Origin: Collybiopsis luxurians FD-317 M1
Lineage: Eukaryota > Basidiomycota > Agaricomycetes > Agaricales > Omphalotaceae
Reading direction: 5' to 3'
Assembly: GCA_000827265.1 (NCBI GenBank)
Contig: KN834773.1
Location: 226,607 to 272,696, forward strand
DNA length: 46,090 nt
Position numbers and translations under genes: made by a program. Positions within the stretch are counted from its first letter, which is position 1. Each line of letters begins with the position of its first letter. Positions 10,983 through 20,195 of this stretch are shown here, one piece after another. The notes beneath the pieces were generated by a model that was not told where the DNA came from, made no database searches, and saw nothing but the letters and a program-made list of their open reading frames with translations.

Positions 10983-11728
10983 CACACCTGACCGACGAGT
11001 TTTTCCCGGCCGAAAAATTTAAGGGGAAATGCTAAAAACAATTACTAATTTTTCCCAAGAAATTGAAATCCTTTTTCATAGGAAAACTTTACCATTTTTC
11101 ACCCGATTAAGAATATCTTTCACATAAGAAAAAATTGGCCTTTCGGCCAAGATAAAGATAATCTTTCGGCTAAGATAAAGATTATCTTTCGGCACAGATA
11201 ATGATAATCTTTCACGCCTGTTAAATTTTAAATTTTTCCTTCGCGAAACCAAATGCCCGCTTTTTGCGGAAGCGCCAAAAAGGCGCTCAAATTTACATTT
11301 CGTATTCTCGAGGCTTTAACGGACTTTCAGCGGGCGAAGTTGCATGGATCTGAGAAGGAATTTTCCCTCTACGGTGTACAGTTACCAGAGCGACACCTCT
11401 AGAATATATTATATGTAAAGTTGAGCGCTTTTTCGGCGCTTCCGCAAAAAGCGGGCATTTGGTTTCGCGAAGGAGAAATTTAAAATTTGACAGGCGTGAA
11501 AGATTATCTTTATCTTAGCCGAAAGATTACCTTTTTCTTGGCCGAAAGATAATCATTATCTGGGCCAAAAGGCCAATTTTATCTTACGAGAAAGATATTC
11601 TTAATCGGGGGAAAAATGGTAAAGTTTTCCTACGAAAAAGGATTTCAATTTCTTACGAAAAATTAATAATTGTGTTTAGCATTTCCCCTTAAATTTTTCG
11701 GCCGGGAAAAACTCGTCGGTCAGGTGTG
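10983..11728. mobile_element. Long-TIR non-autonomous DNA element, 746 bp
   Basis: It is two arms of about 317 bp (10983-11299 and 11412-11728) that are reverse complements at roughly 90% or better, around a unique 112-bp centre. The ends are CACACCTGACCGACGAG and its reverse complement. The flanks TGT (10980-10982) and TGT (11729-11731) make a 3-bp target duplication. CAC ends plus a 3-bp duplication would suit the CACTA/EnSpm group, but that is an inference. Each arm has three to four copies of a ~26-bp unit, CTTTCGGCYAAGATAAAG, probably subterminal binding sites. There is no transposase ORF. As RNA it would fold into a very long hairpin. Confidence 0.8.
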
Positions 11729-11731
11729 TGT

Positions 11732-12345
11732 GGTAGCCATATTATTGCTGGATACAAATACTTACCAAATCTATGTAAAAGAGTTCATTTTCCGAATCCT
11801 TGTTCCAGGGTATACACGTTGTGTCTACATGTGTAAAGTGATTCTTATATTTGGCCGCATCATGTGTGGGGCACGTTCAAATGTTCAGCATTAAACTTTC
11901 ACGTCTTCTCCGCCATTTTGAGAGCAACGTGTTTTTTTTCGGAAATCAGAAATTTGACGGCAGTAAATACACTCTTAGTCTTAACTGGGACTGGCCTCAA
12001 GATTTGTACATCTGAAGCCTCCGATTGATACTTGATTGCTGTTCTGTATCCGTTTTGTTTGCTGGTCATCGATCATCATGAATAAAGGCAGGAATTACAT
12101 CTCACTGTCGCGCCGAGTCTACGGTAAGTGTCTTCTGGAATTCGGATGTTTCCTGGACTTCTAGACCCTGAACTTTGCGATACGCCATGCCATAGCACGC
12201 GGTTTCGAGTGGTCCTCCAGTAATATGTGCCAATCAGTTTGAAAATGAGACATCTGCGTGAACAATGCGGAGAGTGCCCCATGTGGCACCTTGAGCACGT
12301 ATACACTCATAAAACTCAAGAAGTCCACCTTTTCATATCACGTCC
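11732..12345. other. Intergenic before gene D
   Basis: No gene or repeat is recognised. A 14-nt poly-T/C-rich stretch lies at 11930-11943. The promoter of D should lie here, but no motif stands out. Confidence 0.3.
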
Positions 12346-13763
12346 ATGGAACCTCTACAGTTCAATCCAACTAATGCCGGATTGAGAAGTCTTCAAGCAA
12401 CAGCAAAACGTTCATACCACCCTCTTCAGAAGTTCGCACATTTCGTACTCAAGATTCTAGAACAGTACGATGTAAGTCACGCAAGTCATCTTCTCAAAAC
12501 CGCTCCAACAATATCCGGGACGACCGGACAATATATACCCGGGATGACTGACCTGATTTGATCATACAGAAAAGTTTGCCCAATGATTTCAAACATCTGA
12601 TTGCGACTACTTACGAATTCGGAGTAGCTAAGATTGAAGGTAGGGGAAAGACCGATCCGCAGTTGGTAACATCACATGCTAGTTCGAACTCAAGATTGAC
12701 CGCTTTCTCAGAGAACTCGATAGATTGGATAGACTGGCAAAAGCGGAATCTTTAGTAGAATGGAGGAAAGATCCACTATTAAATGTGCACTCTCATCTAA
12801 TTTACTTCAAAAAAGAGCTAGCGAAAACCAAGGTTTTGTGCATTTCTCTCATTAATGTCTGTCAGGGATAACCTGAAATATCTTCCTTTTCCAGTCAGTC
12901 CCAGCATCAATGGATACTTGCGCAGCTCCACCCAGCCGCTCTCCTCCTATTGCACACCAAAACTATCTTTGGTATAATGGCAAGTCCCCCCATGACACCA
13001 TCCCCAATTTCCCTTCCACGGCTGCACATGAACCACGCCAAGTCAATCAAGCGGGAGGAAATATAAACCACACAACCAACAATGACTCATCTGCAAAATC
13101 CAATTTTAATAACACTTATAATGACTATACTTCCAACCCTCTTACCCACAATCACTTCATAATCCATACAAATCATTTTTCTTATCGTGACTTTACTGAA
13201 TCCCAAATGGAAAGAAGAGGTGGGCTTAAGAGTGACATGCCAGCCCACAGCTACGCATCAAACCCAGAGAAATTTTATCAATGCGCTGTTAATACCAATG
13301 GGAGAGGCACTACATCGCATCAAAAACATGGTGAAGATAATGCTGAGACTGCAGACTCGGAAGATAGAGAAGTGAAAGGAGTGAATGAAGGTAAGGGCAT
13401 ATTTCAATGCCAATACTTGCACTGATTTGCTTCAGACACTTGGAATAACAGATGCTCAAGGGAGTTAATACCGAAGCAGAAGAAAATGGCATCATTGGAT
13501 AAGGCGAGGGAGAAAATAAAAGTAAGAGCCCATCTTGATTGCGATACTCAGTACTGATTATCTTCAGACGAAAAGGCAGAACAAATTAATGAAAGCGAAA
13601 GCGCCAAAGCTGAAAATAAAGCCGGGAGAGGAGAGTACAAAAGTGAGAACTTTTCTTGACTTTGACACTTGGTGCTGATTTCCTTCAGACAACGCGGAAG
13701 GGCAAATTGATCAAGGAGAAAGCGCCGAAATCAAAGAAAGTAAAGAAGGTTAGGGTGATGTAG
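12346..13763 (+). CDS. SNFQ/SWLESW family gene D, seven exons, open, basic tail
   Basis: Proposed exons are 12346-12471, 12570-12661, 12712-12832, 12895-13390, 13436-13521, 13568-13642 and 13689-13763, with matching phases and 356 residues. The N-terminal ~115 residues look helical (FNPTNAGLRSLQATAK, LIATTYEFGVAKIEGR, ELDRLDRLAKAESL) and align with D2. Exon 4 has an abbreviated GG motif (AGGNINHTTNNDSSAKSN) and one divergent module that lacks the SWLESW core. Exons 5-7 are tandem microexons. In the frame used here they encode a Lys-rich tail (KEKAPKSKKVKKVRVM), whereas relatives use another frame giving an acidic Glu-rich tail. There is no second module. The start fits the matching exon length and position in D2. 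Function unknown; the basic tail could bind nucleic acid or direct nuclear import, which is only a guess. Confidence 0.6.
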
Positions 13764-14648
13764 AGGTAATTATTGGCTTCAAGTTAGTCAGACCAGAAGC
13801 TGATACGCCGGCATTTGATTAATCAGTTCAATAGAATGAAGATGTTTGTTTGTTTGTTACACAGCTGGTTTCTGAATAGATCAATGAACTCTTGCCATCC
13901 CTTAAAGTTGATGCAATAATTTCACCGTCTTAAGAGCAAATATTCTGACAAAATTTGGAGGCCCTTGGATAAGTATTATGAAAATATCTCTATAACATAT
14001 TTAGGATCAGGAATAACACACTACTGCCTGGAACCAGCGCTTATTGCCGGGCCCCCGGCTCAGGCCTCTATCGCTTTGGAATTCTTGAGCTGGGCCTGCT
14101 GGCCAGTGGGGGGCTAGGGTCCGGTCAGGCTCAGCTTTTGAGGCTCCAGGGCTCTGGGCCGGAGTCGGCCCCGGCACATCACCAAGCTTACGTGATAATG
14201 AATTGAGCTCTTCAAGAGGAAGTAATCTGAAGGTCGCAAATGCAGTCTGGAAATCTGTCAAGGGAGCCTTCAACAAAGCATTCACACTGTATGGTTGGTC
14301 AATGATGCATGAATGATGCAGGGCGTTGTACTGCCAGATTGTAATGATGACCTGTAGCTGAGCAATCAAATGTTTGGGCTCGGCTTCATATATGTAATTC
14401 AAAGACTGGTGACAACCTGTTCGTACAATTTGGTCTTAACCGTCGCACAATGCTGCTGGTGACCACAGTCAGTCTGTCAGTCAAATGCATCCTGAGAATG
14501 ACAGAAGGAAGGCACATGTGGTACATGCTGCACCGAAGAACATATATATTTGACCAAGTCTTCCAAGCTCCGAGCCGGCGTGTCATCCTCTTGTATCGAT
14601 AAAGGGAGCTCACCTTCAGAATCACCCCTGCAAATTTCTTCTTACACC
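13764..14648. other. Spacer between D and D2 with a GC-rich island
   Basis: 14030-14180 is clearly more GC-rich than its surroundings (GCCGGGCCCCCGGCTC). A minus-strand frame of 131 codons (14007-14402) crosses it but matches nothing I know and has Pro/Gly/Ala-rich composition imposed by the GC island. I treat it as non-coding or a fragment of an unrecognised element. Confidence 0.3.
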
Positions 14649-15780
14649 ATGTCCATGGAGCATTTCAAATTCAACCCATCTTCAGCAGCCTTGCGAAGTC
14701 TTCAAGCGACGGCGAAAGGTCCAGATAATTCTCTGAGGGAATTTGCAGAGCTTATACTTAAAACTCTGGAATACTATGATGTAAGTGTTGCAATACATCT
14801 CTGGAGGTACATAAATGGACTCATTATGCAGAAACATTCTCCGCATGATATCAAACGTCTGATTGCAACTGTGTATAAATTTGGGGTATTTAGAATTCAA
14901 TGTAGATCAAAGACAAACCCGCGGTGAGTAACATTGTACATAAATTTGAACTCACAACTGATGATTTTCAGAGAGCTGGAAAAACTTGCAAAAACAGTAT
15001 TCATTATTTCCTCGGCCAAAGTTACATCAGATGTGCACTCTCATCAAATGTACTTTGAATACAAGCTATCAAAAGCAATGGCTGTAAGCGTCTCACATGG
15101 ATGTCTCTCAAATCCAATCCAATTTATCTGTCATCTCAGAATTCTTCATCAACTATACACGCTTCCGCAGCTCCTCTCAAGCACTGTCCTTCCATTATAT
15201 ATCGTTTCTATCAAGCGGAAAAAATATATATTAAAGAGGTTCATCGGTCGATGGCTGGTAAGTCAAGAACCAACGTGTGAACAATCAGTTTATCCGTACA
15301 TCTGCAGGTGGTCCATTAGCACGACCCTTCGTTGCAATGCCGAATCCTGTTTTATCCCTACCGGATCCTTCATCTCTGCCAGCTCCTCCGCAATGGCCAA
15401 GTCATTGCCTCCCTTCTCCTGTGACCCATTGCCAGTCACTTCTCCCTCTTTCTCACTGCGGCGACGCAGCTTTAGAAAATAATTTTTCCTTGAAGCGTAA
15501 AGGTAATATACTCGTGGATTCTAGGTATAGGAAGGTTGCACGCTGGGGGGATGTAAAGCGGATCGATTCTGGCTCAAACCATTCGGTTTACACAAACCCA
15601 ATGGCAAAGGTGAGTCTAGTTCGCGGTGTCTTCTACCCTAACACCTCGCCAAGGCCATTTCTGCTTAGGGTTTACAGGTTGGCCTGCCTACAGTCCGCAA
15701 GTGAAATAGCTACTCAGCTGTTGCTCGCAGGTCAAAGCGGCCATAAGCCTGCTCATACAAATGTAAAGTTAATTACCTAA
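14649..15780 (+). CDS. Family gene D2: N-terminal domain with a different C-terminus
   Basis: Proposed exons are 14649-14780, 14832-14923, 14972-15083, 15140-15257 and 15308-15780, giving 308 residues. Exons 1-4 match D exon for exon. Exon 2 is 92 nt in both, with the same phases. FNPSSAALRSLQATAK, LIATVYKFGVFRIQ and ELEKLAKTVFIISSAK match D, and the fourth exon aligns with the start of D exon 4 (HASAAPLKHCPS against DTCAAPPSRSPP). The GG motif and modules are absent. Instead exon 5 encodes a Pro-rich stretch and a basic part (SLKRKGNILVDSRYRKVARW). A GTGAGT at 15610 could begin another intron, in which case the C-terminus differs and the gene is longer. Function unknown. Confidence 0.55.
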
Positions 15781-17668
15781 ATTCTTGCTTTCCTTATCCT
15801 TTTCTTTTCGCTCATTAGTACTAGGTGTGTTCTACCCGCCTACTTACCCATTAGTCTTATTCTTGTTCTTTCCTTTCGTTGTCCTAGGAAATGTTTCGTC
15901 GTCAGTTCTGTTTCTACCTGGTGCACATGAGGCCTCCATAATACAGTTATTTCTGAAAATGTGCGCTGGCCACCTTGTTGCCAGCATTACAAGTCTGGCA
16001 TGAAATGAAGGAATCGTCTTTGCGGCGAACTTGTGCATTTTCCCACAGTTACTGTGGTCCTCTCTATACCCAAGTTTTACTATCAATGGAAATTGGGCAA
16101 ATGAATCCTTTTGTTTGAGCACAATTTCCATCTATTACTCTTCAAATTTTTAATTTAAGCTCTTATATATATGTATGTAGGGGGCCTATTAGCTTCATGA
16201 TGTGAAATATTATGAGAAACGTCTTAAGGATTTTCTAAAAGTATTGAAACTCCAGTTGCAAGTCACTTTTTGATGCCGGCTCGTACTTAGACTGCATCAA
16301 AGCTCCCAAAACTTGTACTGTAGCCAGATTACCCATATCTGATACTTATTCACCCATTCCGCAGTTTTTGGGACTTGAGTATCACCTAGAACTTGCTTCG
16401 AACAGGCCAGGAGAGCATAAGTTGCAATTTTCCCATAAGCTTTGGAACTGCTGGACTGGATTGCAACTCCCACCATTTTCTGACCTCAAACTGGCTTCCC
16501 ATTGGCTACACCTCAGGAGCCATTCTAAAGTCGTCAAATTTGGCTAAATTCAAGTTTAGAATATGTTTACAATATATTGAAAAGATAGAGCTCATCCACT
16601 GAAAAATGCAAAAGTTTTTCTGTACCAATATTTTCGGTTGCAACTCTGGGACATTGATAGTATCCGCATCTATGAATGTGTCACTTTTCTGTTACAACCG
16701 TGACTTGTGTGACCTTCTGACCTTCATCCTTTTTTTCTTTTTTTCTTTTTTCATTGCATTTTTTTTTTCAACTGTATCCTTGCTCCCCTGTGTTCTTTTT
16801 CTCTGCTTTGTCTTTCTGCTTATTGTCATCGCTTGCATCAACATCGGAGGACCACAGATAGGGAGAGGGATTTTTTAGGTTCAATCTGCATATGACATGT
16901 ATATTATTCTAGTAGGCTGTGAATTGTGATACTAATACTCAATACAGAGAGGTCCAGTATGTTCATTATCTGATGGGAAGTTACACCTTGAAGTACAGCA
17001 GCGGCGGATTCAAAGTTGCCAAAGGCAGTTAGGATGCACAGGAGAGTGCGATGATAGTGTATAGTGTGCAATTCCATTCCTCAATTTTTTTTTACCCACC
17101 ACACCTGATTCAAATACAACAGTCAACCAACCAGCTGGAACACAAACTCAGGTCATGCATATGTCACAGTAGGCATTGGAACAGTTCCTCAAATTCCTAT
17201 CCAATGTTTACAAAAAAATTTTGCTGATTAATATAGTGTTGCCACAGTTCAGTTCAGTCTGTGAACCTGCCTTTTTTGCTGAACCTCAAACCTAAACCAT
17301 TCCATTTATTATACTCACTTATCTATAGTTACAAGTGTACTTACATAGAACTATAGTTTAACATAAATTGCTTGCTACTTATCTCTACAACTGCAACACA
17401 CAAGAATGTAGCACCCCATTACTCTTAATGTGGTCACTCAATAGTCATATGATTCACATTCTTATCTTCTCCTTTTTGAAATTCTAACTACAGAACTATT
17501 AATTCTGACCTCAAATTGTGACAAATATGAGCCTTTAAATCACTATTCTGAAACCTACATACATCATTTGCTGCTCATTATTATTTCATTCTAATATCAA
17601 GTCATACATTCAATATTATTATAAACCCCTCAAGCAACTCCTCTACATTTCCTTCCGCCACTTCTACC
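15781..17668. other. Gene-poor stretch
   Basis: Apart from the short repeat at 15985-16095, I see nothing firm. The segment at 15820-15895 resembles 15620-15680 (GTGTCTTCTACCCT against GTGTTCTACCCGCC), a weak local duplication. T-runs at 16730-16770 and simple AT-rich sequence fill the rest. A Thr/Gln-rich frame near 17100-17230 might be upstream coding sequence of the broken ORF that follows, but cannot be supported. Confidence 0.3.
15985..16095 (-). repeat. Short dispersed repeat, also inverted at 34236-34325
   Basis: ATGAAATGAAGGAATCGTC and CCTCTCTATACC occur in the same order here and in the reverse complement of 34236-34325. In one minus-strand frame here (plus-strand frame there) both copies read (I/V)KLxYRE ... 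(R/K)TIPSFHxxLV. It may be the remnant of a small coding element. Confidence 0.5.
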
Positions 17669-18577
17669 ATGTTTATGACAAAATTCACTACTGTTGTGGT
17701 CTTGGCCAACCCCCCGCCCATCAAATACCAAACTATACTCTTCAATGCTAATTTTTATGTCTCTTCAACTGAAATCATTGTTGCCGCTCTACATTTTTAC
17801 AATGTTAAAGACTTGACTTTCGATGATATTACAAAAGTTGTTCTATGTGCCAGTGTCAATTCTATTTTCTCTATTATGATTCACTTCTCTAACTATACTC
17901 ATTCAACTTTCAAGGTTTCAAAAATGCCTGAACAGATTATTACTGATAATGAAAGCCTCTTTGACACTGAATATGACCTCACCAGTGACATTGTGCAGGT
18001 AAGTGTCTATTAAATAAATGGATTTGTGGAATTCCAATCACTAACTTAGTTAATGATACTACAGATGTACCATCTGCATGAACAAACTGATGTAAAAAAA
18101 TGACCCTATATTGATATCATTGGCACTGTTCATAATGCTCTCAAAGATTATGCCGAATTTGATCTCACTGCTACTGAATGTACAGTTTTAGCAGGAAAGT
18201 GAGAAACTCCCATCCATGCTATAATTCCCAACTCTTCAAAGTACAAAGATGCACTAAAACCAATCCCCAGTGACAACTCGACCATTGAAACATCCGGATT
18301 TCTCACCTGAATAATCCCACGTGAAAATGACACCAACCAATGAGCAGAATCCTTATACATGTCTGTTGATACTGTCTGTTTCCTGGGTCAAACCTCCACA
18401 TCAAGAAGGCCTAATGAATTGCCAAGTATGTGCATTTATCTTTCCAATTCTTCATCTCTTCCTAACAGAACATTTCCCAGTGTGCATCTGAACCCAACCT
18501 GGCAAATGAAAATTAGTCTTCAACTATGACTTCAACACCCAAAAGTGCATCCAGCTTGATCATGATGACAATGAGCC

Positions 18578-19124
18578 TGTTGTGATCCGACCCTTTGACT
18601 GGAACTAGCAATTCCAGCATGAAACTTAGTAATATTTATTCATAGATTACTGAGATAATTACTGTGGTATTGGTGATACATGTATTGTGGGTTAGGGTGC
18701 GCAGTGGTGCCTCTGAGCTGTTAGACTCAGAATGGTGATGATAAGATAAGTGATTGTCTATTGTTATTGGCCTTCAGAGTAGGCCTTTTATACTCTATGG
18801 TAGGTATTCTAGAAGTATCTACAAGGGTAAGTAGCAGTTCTACTACATTCCATGTATCACTAATACTGCAGTAATTATCTGAGTAATCTATGAATAAATA
18901 CTAAGCTTCATACTGGAGTTGCTAGTTCTGGTCAAAGCATTGGATCACATCAATATGGAATGTAGTAGAACTGCTACTTACCTTGTAGATACTTCTAGAG
19001 TACCTACTGTAGAGTATAAAAGGCCTACTCTGAAGGCAAACAACAATAGACAATTACTTATCTTACCATCACCATTCTGAGCCTAACAGCTCAAAGGCAC
19101 CACTGTGCACTCTAACCCACAATA
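18578..19124 (+). mobile_element. Solo LTR (272 bp) disrupted by an inverted copy of itself
   Basis: The outer LTR is 18578-18682 plus 18958-19124. It starts TGTTGTGATCC and ends CCCACAATA, with a perfect 5-bp target duplication GAGCC at 18573-18577 and 19125-19129. Internal coding sequence is absent, so it is a solo LTR. It is split at 18683 by the inner copy. A TATA-like TATAAAAGGCC lies in each copy. Confidence 0.8.
18683..18952 (-). mobile_element. Inner solo LTR (270 bp), inverted within the outer one
   Basis: It begins TATTGTGGG and ends GGATCACATCA, the reverse complement of the outer LTR. Flanks ACATG (18678-18682) and ATATG (18953-18957) are a 5-bp target duplication with one mismatch. 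This is later than the outer insertion because it interrupts it. Confidence 0.8.
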
Positions 19125-19267
19125 GAGCCTAACCACCCTGACAACTCTAAATGCAGCTCCACCACTGTATCCAACAATACAGCACCCAGAAAGAACCCTC
19201 AGAGTGGAAAATTGGCAAGAAAGGACACAAAAATGACTAAATATATATATATTCTTGAAATCTTGCT

Positions 19268-19562
19268 TTATTAGAGGTTATGGACACTAGTTAAGAGAAT
19301 GGGGGACAGTGCACACAGATCAAAAGGGGGGGAAGGTGCCACTAGATTGTTTGTGTATGTAGGTGGCTTTAAATACAAGTATACAATGTTATATGTAATC
19401 AACCATTGGCTGGATAAAAGATAGATGAGAACATGTAACTAAGTATCATGAGAACTAGTACACAAGAATGGGTATATGTGATAGGAACCATGAGAACTGA
19501 GATGTGATGGTGAGATGAGATATAAGTACACGACTACTAAAGATAGAACAGTGTGAGATAGC
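19268..19562 (-). repeat. LTR-like dispersed repeat, second copy
   Basis: It is the reverse complement of 1-309 at high identity over the full visible length, starting TTAGAGGTTATGG. It may extend rightward beyond 19562, since the partner copy is cut by the window edge. From its sense strand, AATAAA follows the boundary at 19264-19269, which could be a poly(A) signal of the repeat or chance. Confidence 0.65.
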
Positions 19563-19874
19563 AAGGGAATATAAATATAAGTATAGTACAACTACAAGAA
19601 AGTGTTCCATAGATAGATATATCCAATTGTACTTTGTGAATATCTAATAATAATCCAATATGCTTTTCTCATGCTCATTGCCTACTGAGACTGACATGTG
19701 CATGTATATATGTATAACATTTAATGTACATATACTAAAAACTTATGATCCAGCAGAGTTAGCCAAACTAGCTGAAAGCCCATGCCAACAGCAGAGGTTT
19801 CTGCTAGTTCATTATAATTCTTAGATGCCAATCTGTTAATCACCCCTACCTTACTAGATGTCCAATCATTACAT
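19563..19874. other. AT-rich spacer before the copia element
   Basis: No gene recognised. It may contain the remainder of the repeat that ends at 19268; its limit cannot be set from one copy. Confidence 0.3.
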
Positions 19875-20177
19875 TGTTGAGTGCAGGATTATGGTAGGAC
19901 TTAGGGAGCATGTTGACAAGCTAGAATAGTAAAGATGTTATATAAGAGGTAAGTTAGTAATGTGCCCAGTATATGCTATATATAAATATGAACTCACAAT
20001 GAAGGTGACTGCCTCATATAGGTAGGATAGATAAGGAACATAGTGGGTAAAGAAAAGAGAAGGAAAAAGGGAATCCAACTTGTAACTAGAGATTGGAAAC
20101 ATATTACTAATCCAGTACTATAAATGGGAAATACATAGAAAGTCTGTTAGGGGTGTAGAACAGTGTCTACCTTAACA
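19875..20177 (-). repeat. 3' LTR of the copia element, 303 bp
   Basis: On the minus strand it starts TGTTAAGGTAGACAC and ends CTGCACTCAACA. It matches 23687-24046 except for 57 bp missing relative to that copy. Confidence 0.9.
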
Positions 20178-20190
20178 CTCCCCCTCACTG
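20178..20190 (-). promoter_or_regulatory. Polypurine tract
   Basis: The minus strand reads CAGTGAGGGGGAG immediately before the 3' LTR start TGTTAAGG, the expected plus-strand primer site of an LTR element. Confidence 0.85.
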
Positions 20191-20195
20191 TGCAG

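Larger units (their letters stand above)
17669..19245 (+). pseudogene. Decayed multi-exon ORF split by a solo LTR
   Basis: A first exon of 110 codons (to 17998) begins MFMTKFTTVVVLANPPP. An intron 17999-18064 and later 18426-18468 have clear GT..AG ends. After the first intron the frame continues (YIDIIGTVHNALKDYAEF) but contains several TGA/TAG stops. The frame before the LTR (KLVFNYDFNTQKCIQL) resumes in register after 19129 (NHPDNSKCSSTTVSNN) and ends Lys-rich. The LTR therefore landed inside the last exon. The beta-rich middle could be an OB-like domain of an element-encoded protein, but I do not recognise the family. Confidence 0.4.

Noticed and set aside
14007..14402. 131-codon minus-strand frame
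   Set aside because: Half of it is set by a GC-rich island and no family is recognisable.
16606..16878. 90-codon frame with a hydrophobic, Phe-rich middle
   Set aside because: The hydrophobic part is just poly-T sequence at 16730-16770; no splice or homology support.
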